A DNA stretch of 20,920 bases from Deltaproteobacteria bacterium (GTDB lineage Bacteria > Myxococcota_A > UBA9042), in assembly GCA_020632665.1 (NCBI GenBank), contig JACKFC010000056.1:1-20920 (forward strand). Reading direction: 5' to 3'. The position numbers were made by a program, and so were the translations under genes. Below the pieces are notes generated by a model that was given only the letters and a program-made list of their open reading frames with translations, had not been told where the DNA came from and did no database searches. How positions within the stretch are numbered: the stretch's first letter is position 1; every line of letters begins with the position of its first letter. Below are positions 8,152 through 16,511 of the stretch, piece after piece.

Positions 8152-8168
8152 AAGCTGGCGCCGCAGAG

Positions 8169-8501
8169 TTAGCGCAGATGCTCGACATCGCCGGGGAACG
8201 TGACGAAGAGGACGCACCCCTTCGCCGTTCGGGGCGATTGCTCCGCGCCGACGGCGACGTGCACATAGGCGCCGCGTCGCGCGACGCTCTCACCGAGCAG
8301 GAGCTCGCCGTCGACGACGAAGACGTCCTGGCCGGCGTGGGCGCGGTAGCGGGGGTAGCTGGCGCCGGGGCTCATGTGGATCAGGACGGCGCCGGATTTG
8401 TCGTCGTGGTCGTAGCGCAGCGGCTTGTAGCTCACGCCCTGCTCCGGATGGCAGGTCCAGGGCATGTCTTCGGCTTCGAGTTGGTAGAAGCTGGCATTCA
8501 T
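8169..8501 (-). CDS. ChrR-type cupin domain protein
   Basis: A 110-residue single-domain cupin. The ATG at 8499-8501 follows a GGAGGG box at 8509-8514 with a 7-nt gap. Residues ~40-105 follow the ChrR-like cupin pattern: PGASYPRYRAHAGQDVFVVDGEL, then RRGAYVHVAVGAEQSP and AKGCVLFVTF, equivalent to H-x-x-G-x-E-x-x-V-x-x-G and G-x-Y-x-x-x-P-x-G-x-x-H-x-P. Of the usual metal ligands H55 is present, D59 stands where Glu is usual, and Q88 replaces the second-motif His, so metal binding may be weak or lost. It lies 34 nt after the iron-sulfur carrier gene and is probably co-transcribed with it. No sigma factor or anti-sigma domain is adjacent. Role unknown; a small-molecule or redox sensing protein is possible. 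Confidence 0.7.
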   Translation of the reverse strand: MNASFYQLEAEDMPWTCHPEQGVSYKPLRYDHDDKSGAVLIHMSPGASYPRYRAHAGQDVFVVDGELLLGESVARRGAYVHVAVGAEQSPRTAKGCVLFVTFPGDVEHLR

Positions 8502-8535
8502 CGGCGCACCCTCCGCGACGTGTGGCGCGCTGCGG

Positions 8536-8856
8536 CTACGAGAAGGACGAGCCGCAGCCGCAAGTACGCGTCGCGGCCGGATTGTCGAAGTGGAAGCCGG
8601 AGAAGTCCAGACTCTCGACGTAGTCCACGGTCGTGCCGTCGAGGTACATCGCGCTCATCGCGTCGACGAAGACGCGCAGGCCGTGCTGCTCGCTGATCTC
8701 GTCGTCGTCGCGCTTGTCGGTCTCGAAGTCCATGTCGTAGGTGAAGCCGGCGCAGCCGCCACCGACGACCATGACGCGAACGCCGTGATCGGCGAATTCC
8801 TGCGCGTCGGCCATCTCCCGAATCTTCTGCACCGCGTTTTCGGTGAACTGCACCAT
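8536..8856 (-). CDS. erpA: A-type iron-sulfur cluster carrier (IscA/ErpA/SufA family)
   Basis: A 106-residue HesB/IscA-family protein that accepts or passes on Fe-S clusters to apoproteins in the cytoplasm. The three ligand cysteines are present: C35 in VVGGGCAGFTY, and C99 and C101 in the C-terminal RTCGCGSSFS. The reading frame extends upstream to 8952, but the ATG at 8854-8856 is preferred. It has a GGAGGG box at 8864-8869 with a 7-nt gap, the family's usual N-terminus (MVQFTENAVQKI) and normal family length. The distinction between IscA, ErpA and SufA cannot be made from sequence alone; ErpA-like is a guess. No other isc/suf genes are adjacent, though a NifS-like gene starts 11 kb away. 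Confidence 0.92.
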   Translation of the reverse strand: MVQFTENAVQKIREMADAQEFADHGVRVMVVGGGCAGFTYDMDFETDKRDDDEISEQHGLRVFVDAMSAMYLDGTTVDYVESLDFSGFHFDNPAATRTCGCGSSFS

Positions 8857-8896
8857 CGCTCGACCCTCCACGGCGGCCTTGCCGCCCGACTCGATG

Positions 8897-8924
8897 AGTG
8901 TAGGTGGCCTGGGCCCGACGTCAA
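8897..8924 (-). promoter_or_regulatory. Likely sigma-70-type promoter of the iron-sulfur carrier gene
   Basis: On the minus strand, -35 TTGACG (8919-8924) and -10 TACACT (8897-8902) are separated by 16 nt. The -35 overlaps the stop codon of the upstream lipoprotein gene. The predicted start lies ~35 nt before the ATG at 8856. The -35 matches the consensus at five positions and the -10 at four. This suggests the iscA-cupin genes are transcribed independently of the pilus operon. Confidence 0.45.
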
Positions 8925-9385
8925 CGCGAGGGCGCGGATCGTGTGTCGCCAACCGGCTTTCCGCCCGGCATCGCGAGGACGCGCCAGCCGCCGTGGATGG
9001 CGTCGAGCTGCAGCATCGGTGGCATCGGCCCTGGAGTCGCGTTGGCGGCCTTCGGCGGCGGCAGGCGGTAGGATCGCCGTCCGGCAGGCACCAACGGGGC
9101 GTAGCGGCTGGCGAAGAACTCGGCCAAATGCTCGAAGGCGACCTCGGGGATGGTGCAGGACCACAGCGGCCCGCGCTGGACCCGATCCTGGCAGGCGCGC
9201 GGGACGCGGAACGAGCCGAGCGGCGCGTCGTCTTCGCAGAGCAGGCCGCCTGGGCACCACAGCGGTGGCGGCGAGGGAGGCTCCGTGGCCGGCGCGGCGA
9301 GCGGCGCAGGTCGACGGCGCCGGCCGGCTTGCTCGGACGATTCCGCGCAGCCGCCGAGCAGCATCAGGCCGCAGCCCAATGCCAT
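8921..9385 (-). CDS. Small predicted lipoprotein coupled to pilY1
   Basis: A 154-residue protein starting 2 nt after the pilY1 stop. The ATG is at 9383-9385; an in-frame TTG at 9407-9409, overlapping pilY1, would add MEPHLRLA and give a better signal-peptide n-region with an Arg. The N-terminus MALGCGLMLLGGC carries a lipobox ending at C13 (LLGGC), so lipid anchoring in the inner or outer membrane is predicted. After a Pro/Ala-rich stretch come four cysteines (C44, C50, C65, C77), probably two disulfides, in a ~110-residue domain I do not recognise. It has no CxxCH haem motif. Its place at the end of the minor-pilin/pilY1 operon suggests a role in export, stability or assembly of PilY1 (inference). 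Confidence 0.75.
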   Translation of the reverse strand: MALGCGLMLLGGCAESSEQAGRRRRPAPLAAPATEPPSPPPLWCPGGLLCEDDAPLGSFRVPRACQDRVQRGPLWSCTIPEVAFEHLAEFFASRYAPLVPAGRRSYRLPPPKAANATPGPMPPMLQLDAIHGGWRVLAMPGGKPVGDTRSAPSR

Positions 9386-9387
9386 CG

Positions 9388-12300
9388 CTAGTCGTAGATG
9401 AGGCTCCAACCCGTGATCACCGAGGTCGACCGCGGGGGCGCGAGGGTCCGCGCCGCCGTGCCGACCGCAGGCTGTGTGCCGGTCGAGGGCTTCTGTCCGG
9501 TCGCCTGCGCTTGCGAGGCGCTCGCCACGGTCAACTGGTACTTCGTCGCGGCGGCACCCAGCGCGCCACCCTTGGCGATGAGGCAGTTGGTATCGGTCGG
9601 GCCGCAGCCTTCGAGGCAGGACGGCACCGGCGTGATCTCGACGGCAGAGGGGACGTAGGAGCCGATCACCTGCTCGGTCAGGTTCTTGCTCGACACCGAT
9701 GGTGCCGCCGGATTCGGGAACGCGCCGAAGAGCGAAGTCGGATCTGTGCTGCTCTTCGCTTCGTCGAAGCGCGCGCCCCACAGGCGCGCGACACCGACGC
9801 TACAGAGGCCACTGAGGCTCTCGGTATAGGTCGCCCAATAGGCGTCGCCGGAGAAGACCAACGGCGGGCCGACGAAGTGCGTGGCGGCGTCGAAGGCCTT
9901 GACCCAGTTCCGATCGGCAACCGCCTTGGCCGCCGCACCGCTGCCGTTGAGCGTGAACTTCTCGCTGGTCGAGTAGGCGATGTGACGCCGCGTCACCGAC
10001 ACCGACTCGTCGACGTTGCCGGTGCCGTAGACGACGACCAGAGTGCCGTTGCGGGCATTGGCCAGGCTCGGCGCCGAGAGGATGGGCACGCGGTCGGGGC
10101 TGACGATCGGGCGCACCCAGAGCGTCGGCGTGTCGGTGCCGGAGTAGGCGTCGTCGAAGAACTCGATCTTCCACTTGGTCGGATCCGGATCGGAGAGCTC
10201 GACCCGCCACAACATCCCCTTCGAGTCGCCGATGAAGCAGCGCGAGACGTAGGCGCCCGGAGCGGTGTTGTAGCAGGCAGGCTCGGTCCAATAGTGGCCG
10301 AGGTCCGCCTTGCCGCTGATCGGCGTGGTGATGCCCGACGTATCGATATCGGCGTCGGTGAGCTTGCGGACCAAGCGCCCCGACGCCAACTCGACGATGT
10401 AGATCGACCGCTCACCGTTGCCGTCGACGCCGACGTTGCTGACGCTCGACGCCGACGCGGGCTTGCCGGCCGCGATGATCGCGACGGTGCGCTCGACCTT
10501 GGTGCCGTTGTCGTCGTAGTAGGCGCGGGCGAGCACCGGGCGCGCGGTCGAGCGTCCCATGCCGACGAACGTACCGACGGCGGCGCATTTCGGGCCGCTG
10601 ACCCCGCTCAAGGTGACCTTCGGCCCCCAGCAGTGCTGGTCGGGGGTGATCTCCCACATCAGCTGCGGGTCGTCGGGCGCCGTGACGTCCAACGCCGCGT
10701 AGCCGCTTCCGGCCTCGCCTGCGCCGACCAGGACCACGGCGCGCCACTCGAGAGCCGCCTCTGCGACGGCGGAGATCTTGCGTTCGAGCAAAGCGTGCGT
10801 GGCCAGGATCTTGCCGCCGAGAAGCGACTCCTGCGGCGTGCTGACGAGCTTGAGTTCACGCAGACGGCGCAAAGAGAAGCCGGGTATCCACGACCACATC
10901 TCGTCGCCGGCCGAGAGGCTGTCCTTGACCGTGATGGTTTTGGTCCGATCGGTGCGGAAGGCGTGCAGTTGGCCGTCGTGGGTCGCGGCGAAGAGCATCG
11001 TCGGCCGCTGGTAGGATCCCGCCGGGTTCAGCGTCGAGAAGCCGAAATTGCTCGGTGTCTTGGTCGCCAGGTAGGTCTTGAAGACGGGATCCGAGAGTGG
11101 GATCTGGTCTGCCGGATCGAGGAAAGCCGGCTGTGCATTGCCGACCGCGCCGAGCGGCTTCTTCTCACGGCAGGTATTGCTCTCGGAGCGGACCAGCGCG
11201 ATGAGCTCCTTGCGGTATTGCTCGCGCTGTGTGCTATCGGAGAGATCGAAGGTATTCGGCTCGGTGACGCAGTTGCCGGCTTGGTCGAGCTTGAGCCGTG
11301 GCGCCTGGCCGAAGGTCGGGATCTGCAAAGCGTCGATACCGACCGAGGTGACGTCGAACTTGTAGCGGGTGCCCTGCACCATGGTGTAGAGCGAGCGGCC
11401 CGAGATCCGGTCGTTCAGCCGATCCTCGTAGTTGATCACGGCGCAGACCGCGGCCGTGCTCGGGTTGGCCGGATCGACGCATGCCTTCGAGCAGGACTGC
11501 AGCCGCTGCTCGATGATGCCGCGGGTGCCGATCGGCTCGGCCCCGTCGAAGTAGCTCTTCGCCTGCGCAGTATGCTGCACGTCGAGCGGATCGCCGGTCG
11601 CTTCGGTCCAGACCGAGCGGGTCCCGACCTGGCCGGTCAATTGCGCAGCACCCAGGATCGACTTCATCGCCGCGCTGAAGGCGGTCGTATCTTCCGGTCG
11701 CAACGCGGCGGTGGTGCCGCCGGCGAGTGCGATGGCGTCGAGCAGCGCGAGATCGTCCGCAGACGGTGCGTCGGCCTCGCCCTTGCCGTCGTGCCCGACC
11801 GCGACCACATGGACCGAGATGCCCTGGGCGTAGAGCGCCGCTGCGAGGTTGACCGCGAGCTGCCGGCTGTCGGTGACGCCGTCGTCGAGGTTGCTGCCGC
11901 CATCCGAGAACAAGATCACCTTGCGCTCGCGGCATTCGTAGTACGGGTCGCCGTTGACCGGGTCGTCCTGCAGTGATTGGAAGTGCGGGTCCTTGTTCGG
12001 GCCCGCCATGTATTCGTAGATGTCTTCCATCATCCGCCCGAGCGGTGTGCCACCCGAGGGTCGGATATTGGTCAGCGCACTCTTGATCGCCTCGATGGTC
12101 ACCGCCCGAACCGTCGCGGACTCGGCTGACGGCATCCGAACGCTGTGGCCGGCGGGGACGAAAGGTGACGCGACGCCGATGTTGATTGGGCCCCAGAGCG
12201 AGGTGACGCTGGGGCCGTAGCTGTATCCGCCGGCGCTGCCCACGCTGGCGCTCATGACCGAGTCCGGCGCGAAGAGCGCAAACTTCGCTGCGCTGCCGAA

Positions 12301-13467
12301 GACGTCGAGCAGGCCGTCGCTATCGCGCGGACCCTTCGGTGCGAAATGCTTGCCGGGGCCCTCACGCGGGCATTCCTTGCCGGCACCGACAATATATTTC
12401 GGCGCCTTGCCGCCGGTCGCCTTGGGTCCGTGGAAGACGACGTCGAACTTCGTCCCGATCTTGCCTTCGCGACCGCTGCAATCGGCCTTCATCCAGTTGT
12501 CGACCGGGACCACGGCGAGGTGCACCTTGGTCTTTCCGGCGAGTTTGGCTTGGCGGAGCGATTTGGCGAAGGCGGCGGTGAGCTTGAAGGTCGTCGCCGC
12601 TCCGGCAACGACCGCGACTTTCGCGGGCTCGGAGACGATGACGCGCGACGAACCGTTGACGCCGCACACCCAATCCTTCGCCGTCGCCTGCGAGACCGGT
12701 AGGTTTGCCTGCGCCAGGTAGACCCAGCGGTCCAACGGCAAGGCGCCGGTGGCGTCCTTGGTGTAGAGCGTCACGCTGCCCGTGATCCACTCGTCGGTGT
12801 CGGAGATCGAGGCCGTGTCGAGCGAGAGGTACGGCAACCGCATGTCCGAATCGTCGGTCTGCAGCCGCATCTCCCAGGTCGAGGTCGACGCGCCGCCTGC
12901 CCAGGACCGATCACTGATCGGTACCGTCTCGGCAGGATCGGGCGCCATCGCGTAGTAAGACGCCAGCGTCTGGCCGACGCCACCGATGCAGGTCGGCTGA
13001 CCGAAGCCCTGCGCCGGTGGCGAGACCTCGTCCGGATGGCTCGCGAGGGACTCTTCGGTGCATTTGTAGCCCGGCTGGCCGCCGAGGAGCAGTTCGAGGA
13101 TGAAGTTCCAGCGCGTCCGCGGCGGCGCGGCGTCGATGCAATCGGGCGCCACGTCGCGGCCGATGATGTATTGCATCGACTCACTACCGTCGACGGCAAG
13201 CACGATCTCGGGCGACTGTGCAGACGCAGCGGACGGCGCGAGCGCGACCAGGCCGAAAGCCAAGAGGAGCGTGGTCAGCTGGAGGAGGGGTCGGATCGAG
13301 GGGTCGCGGTGGAGGGACGAGAACCTGCGCCGATCCCCCAAGAACGCAAGCCCGCGCCCCATCCACCGCGTTTGTGGAGGCACCGCCACGTGCCCCGTCG
13401 ATTCCGTCGACAGCGTCGCACCGCCCGAGCGCGAAGGCAAGCGCCGCGTTGGGTTCAGTCGCCGCAT
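9388..13467 (-). CDS. pilY1: PilY1-like type IV pilus tip adhesin / assembly protein
   Basis: A 1,359-residue protein. The ATG at 13465-13467 lies inside the 3' end of pilX (13-nt overlap). A hydrophobic signal segment (residues ~59-83) ends in ASA before Q84, preceded by an unusually long ~58-residue basic N-terminus; an internal Met36 (13362) is an alternative start. A von Willebrand A-like domain follows, with the MIDAS motif D93-G-S-E-S97 and a later FSDGGSN (~residue 518). The C-terminal third is the PilY1 beta-propeller: MLFAATHDGQLHAF (~826), GSGYAALDVTAPDDPQLMWE, and CFIGDSKGMLWRVEL. PilY1 works with minor pilins to prime pilus assembly and sits at the pilus tip, where it binds surfaces and counters retraction. 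The usual D-x-D-x-D/N-rich calcium loop before the YxGDxxGNLW motif is absent; a Cys pair (C1065, C1077) flanks that place. Confidence 0.93.
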   Translation of the reverse strand: MRRLNPTRRLPSRSGGATLSTESTGHVAVPPQTRWMGRGLAFLGDRRRFSSLHRDPSIRPLLQLTTLLLAFGLVALAPSAASAQSPEIVLAVDGSESMQYIIGRDVAPDCIDAAPPRTRWNFILELLLGGQPGYKCTEESLASHPDEVSPPAQGFGQPTCIGGVGQTLASYYAMAPDPAETVPISDRSWAGGASTSTWEMRLQTDDSDMRLPYLSLDTASISDTDEWITGSVTLYTKDATGALPLDRWVYLAQANLPVSQATAKDWVCGVNGSSRVIVSEPAKVAVVAGAATTFKLTAAFAKSLRQAKLAGKTKVHLAVVPVDNWMKADCSGREGKIGTKFDVVFHGPKATGGKAPKYIVGAGKECPREGPGKHFAPKGPRDSDGLLDVFGSAAKFALFAPDSVMSASVGSAGGYSYGPSVTSLWGPINIGVASPFVPAGHSVRMPSAESATVRAVTIEAIKSALTNIRPSGGTPLGRMMEDIYEYMAGPNKDPHFQSLQDDPVNGDPYYECRERKVILFSDGGSNLDDGVTDSRQLAVNLAAALYAQGISVHVVAVGHDGKGEADAPSADDLALLDAIALAGGTTAALRPEDTTAFSAAMKSILGAAQLTGQVGTRSVWTEATGDPLDVQHTAQAKSYFDGAEPIGTRGIIEQRLQSCSKACVDPANPSTAAVCAVINYEDRLNDRISGRSLYTMVQGTRYKFDVTSVGIDALQIPTFGQAPRLKLDQAGNCVTEPNTFDLSDSTQREQYRKELIALVRSESNTCREKKPLGAVGNAQPAFLDPADQIPLSDPVFKTYLATKTPSNFGFSTLNPAGSYQRPTMLFAATHDGQLHAFRTDRTKTITVKDSLSAGDEMWSWIPGFSLRRLRELKLVSTPQESLLGGKILATHALLERKISAVAEAALEWRAVVLVGAGEAGSGYAALDVTAPDDPQLMWEITPDQHCWGPKVTLSGVSGPKCAAVGTFVGMGRSTARPVLARAYYDDNGTKVERTVAIIAAGKPASASSVSNVGVDGNGERSIYIVELASGRLVRKLTDADIDTSGITTPISGKADLGHYWTEPACYNTAPGAYVSRCFIGDSKGMLWRVELSDPDPTKWKIEFFDDAYSGTDTPTLWVRPIVSPDRVPILSAPSLANARNGTLVVVYGTGNVDESVSVTRRHIAYSTSEKFTLNGSGAAAKAVADRNWVKAFDAATHFVGPPLVFSGDAYWATYTESLSGLCSVGVARLWGARFDEAKSSTDPTSLFGAFPNPAAPSVSSKNLTEQVIGSYVPSAVEITPVPSCLEGCGPTDTNCLIAKGGALGAAATKYQLTVASASQAQATGQKPSTGTQPAVGTAARTLAPPRSTSVITGWSLIYD

Positions 13468-14069
13468 CGCACTGGCCCCACGGTCACACCGGCTTGGAAG
13501 GCGATCTGACCCGAAGTCGCCTGCACCGCACCCTTGCCGCTGGTCGGATCCCCGACCTGCGCCGTCGTCCGCATCTCGTAGCTGCGGAAGCAGTAGCGGG
13601 ATGCGTCGTAGCCGGCGACACCATACGCAATATTCGGTGCCCCCACCTCGACGGTGAAGGTCGGCTGCTTCGCCAATTCGAGCAACTCGACGCCGAAGCT
13701 TCCCGAGAGCTTGCCCTTGGAGCCGAAGTCGAAGAGCGAACCGACGTCGGTCACGTCGAGCTTGTAGTTGCGGTTCTGCACGTAGGCCTCGAACCGACTC
13801 TGCAGCTGCGCCGCGAGCGAGACGGCGGACATCGTCCCGGCCTCGCCGACGCGGAACGTGATGTGCTCCAGGCGGGTCGCGCCGTTCTCCCGCAGCTGGG
13901 TCGCCGTCGCGTTGGTCGCGGCGCTGCCGAGCAAAGCGAGGATGGTCATCATCAGCAGTGTGGTCACCATGACCATGCCACGGCGGTCGCTCTCGCCTTC
14001 CCAGCGCCGACCGAATGCTCGGGCATCGGCACGCAAGCGGTCGCGCAACGCTCGGAGGAATGCACGCAT
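13455..14069 (-). CDS. pilX: PilX-like type IV minor pilin
   Basis: A 204-residue protein with a type III (prepilin) signal: a 31-residue basic leader ending RRG31, then MVMVTTLLMMTILALLG as the hydrophobic helix. The position-5 residue of the mature protein is Thr rather than Glu; PilX and GspK-type minor pilins often lack this Glu. A PilX N-terminal-type helix (NATATQLRENGATRLEHITFRVGEA) follows. Two Cys (in RYCFRS and PVRCGD) lie in the C-terminal part. The ATG overlaps the pilW stop by 1 nt (TGATG), and the 3' end overlaps pilY1, so translation is probably coupled. It should be cut by PilD and act in the priming complex under the pilus tip. Confidence 0.85.
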   Translation of the reverse strand: MRAFLRALRDRLRADARAFGRRWEGESDRRGMVMVTTLLMMTILALLGSAATNATATQLRENGATRLEHITFRVGEAGTMSAVSLAAQLQSRFEAYVQNRNYKLDVTDVGSLFDFGSKGKLSGSFGVELLELAKQPTFTVEVGAPNIAYGVAGYDASRYCFRSYEMRTTAQVGDPTSGKGAVQATSGQIAFQAGVTVGPVRCGD

Positions 14070-15223
14070 CAGAGGTTCCTCGAGACCAGAGAGGGGGACG
14101 AGATCCGGCGGCCGATGGTGGTCACCGGCGCGGCGCCGTCACCGAGGTCGTCGAGCTTGTACGTCAGCAGCGGCAGGAACCGCTGCTTGCGCTCGACATG
14201 GACGAGCCCACGCTGGTGTACGTCCGCCCGCACGCTCAGCTTGACCGTCACGAAGCGCAAGGCCTCGGGGCGCGCCGAAGCGTCGCTGCCGAAGACCCCG
14301 CTACCGTCGGATTTGACCATGTCCTCGACGGTCGGCAGCAGCTGCATTTTGACCACGTCGGCGGCCGGGTCGGCGTCGTAGCCGGCGTCGTAGAGGCCGA
14401 GCTCGACGACGTTCTCTGCCAAGGGCAAGGCGCCGATCACGGTGGCACCGTCGGTGTCGAGCTCCTCGCGGACCAGCAGCGTGCGGGCCGGGTCACCCTT
14501 GCCGTCGGTCGGCGCGGCGGGCCGGGTGTCGGCGATGATCCGGTAGCGGACGAAGCCGGCCACGTCGACCTTCAGCCCCGAGCCGGTGCCCTGGTAGCCG
14601 CAACGCTGTGCGCCGACCATCTGCGGCGGCGCGGACTGCAGGCTGACCGTCTTGTCGGCGAAGGACGTGGCGGCGATCGGCGTCATGATCGAGCGGCCGT
14701 CGGCCATGGCGAGGCGGAGGTAGCGCGAGGTCTTGAAGGTCTCGTTCCACAGCGCCTCGGTCGCCGGCAGCTTGCCGTCGTCGAGCAGCGTGACCGCTTT
14801 GCCCGAGATCGACTCGGTCTCGTAGCGGCGCTGGATGTCGAGCGAGCCGAAGAGCGTGATCCCGAGTGTGCGCACGTTCGGATTCAGATCGGGCCGCACC
14901 ACGTAACCCTCTTTCGGGTCGAGCGTGATGGCGCGGATGGTCGTCGCAGGCTTCGGGCAGAGCAGGTCGTCGACCAGGGAATTCGCGGTCGAGTTGCTGC
15001 CGAGCGCCAGCAGGTCTCGGTTGAGGTGCCCGAGAGCGAAGCTGGCGTCGCGCTGTGTCGTCAGGATGTTGGACTGCGCGGTGATGCTCTCGGCCTGGTA
15101 GGTGTAGAGCGCCGTGATCGACATGAAGATGATGGTCGCGAGCGACATCGCCATCAGCAGCTCGATCAGGTTGTAGCCGGCCTCCGCACGCGCGGGGGGG
15201 CGGCGTGGGCGGTCAGCGTACAC
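14069..15223 (-). CDS. pilW: PilW-like type IV minor pilin
   Basis: A 384-residue protein starting with GTG (15221-15223), preceded by GAGGA with a 6-nt gap and overlapping the pilV end by 11 nt. The prepilin signal is clear: leader ending EAG16, then YNLIELLMAMSLATIIFMSI with Glu at mature position 5. The large C-terminal domain (~330 residues), with PilW-like length and position between pilV and pilX, supports the name. Expected role: minor pilin of the initiation/tip complex, processed by the prepilin peptidase. The globular domain is poorly conserved in the family, so the assignment rests on the N-terminus, size and gene order. Confidence 0.87.
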   Translation of the reverse strand: MYADRPRRPPARAEAGYNLIELLMAMSLATIIFMSITALYTYQAESITAQSNILTTQRDASFALGHLNRDLLALGSNSTANSLVDDLLCPKPATTIRAITLDPKEGYVVRPDLNPNVRTLGITLFGSLDIQRRYETESISGKAVTLLDDGKLPATEALWNETFKTSRYLRLAMADGRSIMTPIAATSFADKTVSLQSAPPQMVGAQRCGYQGTGSGLKVDVAGFVRYRIIADTRPAAPTDGKGDPARTLLVREELDTDGATVIGALPLAENVVELGLYDAGYDADPAADVVKMQLLPTVEDMVKSDGSGVFGSDASARPEALRFVTVKLSVRADVHQRGLVHVERKQRFLPLLTYKLDDLGDGAAPVTTIGRRISSPSLVSRNL

Positions 15224-15818
15224 TGCGATTCCTCATCACCGAGCCAGCCAGCGCGACGCTGTTGACGTTGGCGATCTGGTCGAGCATCTCGGCCGGGCAA
15301 TCCTTGTAGGTATCCAGCGACACGTGCGGCCGGGGCCAGGAGACGCGAATCTCGACCCGCGCCAGCTCACTGCCGACCCACGTCAGCTTGTAGTGCGCAC
15401 AGAAGCGGGGCCGCTGCGCGCTGGGCAGTTCCTGCTGCATGCCGACGTCGAAGACGATATCGTCGCCGCCGATATCACCGACCCGTTTGTCCTTCGCATA
15501 GCCGCTCGGACTGCCCGCGGTCAGCCACTCGGAGCCCTGCCCCGGCGTCGGCGGCACCGGGAGGTGCTTCAGGTAGAGCGGCGCGGTCGCGGCCGGGTGG
15601 TCGTCGACCCACATCGCCGCCTCGGCTTGCATGGTGCCGAGCAGGTGCTCGGCGAGGCCAACCGCGGTGGTGGCGTCGACCAGCTCGGTATTTCCGCGCT
15701 GCGCGTAGGTCGCCATGTTGAGCGAAGCGAACAGGCCGGTGCTGGCGACCGCGGCTGCGATCATCAGCTCGAGCAGGGTGTAGCCCGCTCGTCCGTCCTG
15801 CTTGCGTCGCCCCCACAT
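15213..15818 (-). CDS. pilV: PilV-like type IV minor pilin
   Basis: A 201-residue prepilin. The ATG at 15816-15818 follows AGGAG with a 6-nt gap; the AGGAG overlaps the stop codon of the upstream fimT-like gene. The leader ends RAG12, followed by YTLLELMIAAAVASTGLFAS with Glu at mature position 5. The C-terminal domain contains two Cys (RFCAHY, KDCPAE), the pair expected to close a D-region-like loop. It lies second in the minor-pilin operon, as pilV usually does. Expected role: part of the minor-pilin complex that primes pilus assembly and recruits PilY1. Confidence 0.85.
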   Translation of the reverse strand: MWGRRKQDGRAGYTLLELMIAAAVASTGLFASLNMATYAQRGNTELVDATTAVGLAEHLLGTMQAEAAMWVDDHPAATAPLYLKHLPVPPTPGQGSEWLTAGSPSGYAKDKRVGDIGGDDIVFDVGMQQELPSAQRPRFCAHYKLTWVGSELARVEIRVSWPRPHVSLDTYKDCPAEMLDQIANVNSVALAGSVMRNRSVR

Positions 15819-15827
15819 ACCGTGCTC

Positions 15828-16460
15828 CTACTTCCCCTGCAGCTTGGTCAGATCGCGGCCGTGGACCAACCGGATCGAGCCATTGTAGCCAATTTGAACC
15901 TGCAGACGATCCCCGACCGGCGTGGTCCCGGCGACCCGTGACAGCTCGTAGTAGACGTCTCCCGCGAGGTAGGCATCGGTCGGCCCGGAAAACGCCAGCT
16001 CGGTATCCGATCGCACGACCCGGCCGTCGGGCTTGAAGCAGAGGAAGACCGTCGGCGACGAGACCTCCGCCGGCGCGCGCTTGATGATGGCGACGTAGGG
16101 GTTGCCGGCGGCGTTGTCCTTGGCGTAGTCGGCGGTGAAGACGACTTCGCCCTTGCCAGCACCCGCGCCTGCGCTGTCGCAGGACGTCCCCGAGCCACGC
16201 CGCACCGTCACCTTGAGCAGCTCGCCGTCGACGCCGAGCCCTCCAACCTGCAGCCCGTAGGCGCGGCGGTTGCTACGCGCCCGGCTGCGGGCCAGATCGG
16301 CGGCGTACATCACGTCGTCTGCGGCCGAGCGGGTGTAGAAGCGGCCGACCAGGGCGCCCAAGCCGGGCAGCGCGACGGAGGTGAGGATCGTCAGGATCAT
16401 CAAGCCCATCATCAATTCCATGAGGGTCGTGCCGCGCTGCGATGTCCACCCGTTCTGCAC
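15828..16460 (-). CDS. fimT: FimT/FimU/GspH-like minor pseudopilin
   Basis: A 210-residue protein. The frame is open upstream to 16664, but the GTG at 16458-16460 is preferred: it has AGGAG at 16466-16470 (5-nt gap), gives a short normal leader (MQNGWTSQRG) and lies about 40 nt downstream of the predicted sigma-54 start site. The prepilin helix is TTLMELMMGLMILTILTSVALPG, with Glu at mature position 5. It is followed by an RSAADDVMYAADLARSRA helix and VVFLCFKPDGR-type strands typical of GspH/FimT. It is the first gene of the minor-pilin operon, 9 nt before pilV. The FimU/FimT/GspH distinction is not resolvable here. Confidence 0.87.
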   Translation of the reverse strand: MQNGWTSQRGTTLMELMMGLMILTILTSVALPGLGALVGRFYTRSAADDVMYAADLARSRARSNRRAYGLQVGGLGVDGELLKVTVRRGSGTSCDSAGAGAGKGEVVFTADYAKDNAAGNPYVAIIKRAPAEVSSPTVFLCFKPDGRVVRSDTELAFSGPTDAYLAGDVYYELSRVAGTTPVGDRLQVQIGYNGSIRLVHGRDLTKLQGK

Positions 16461-16511
16461 GTTCGCTCCTGAGGTCACGACCACACCGTCGCGGCTCCGC
16501 CCCTTCGTATC

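Noticed and set aside
8921..9385. Cytochrome c-like partner of PilY1
   Set aside because: Some myxobacterial pilY1 clusters carry a c-type cytochrome, but this small protein has no CxxCH motif.
8590..11976. Plus-strand open frame of 1,128 codons
   Set aside because: It lies antisense to iscA, the lipoprotein and pilY1, which all have clear family motifs, and has no recognisable domain.
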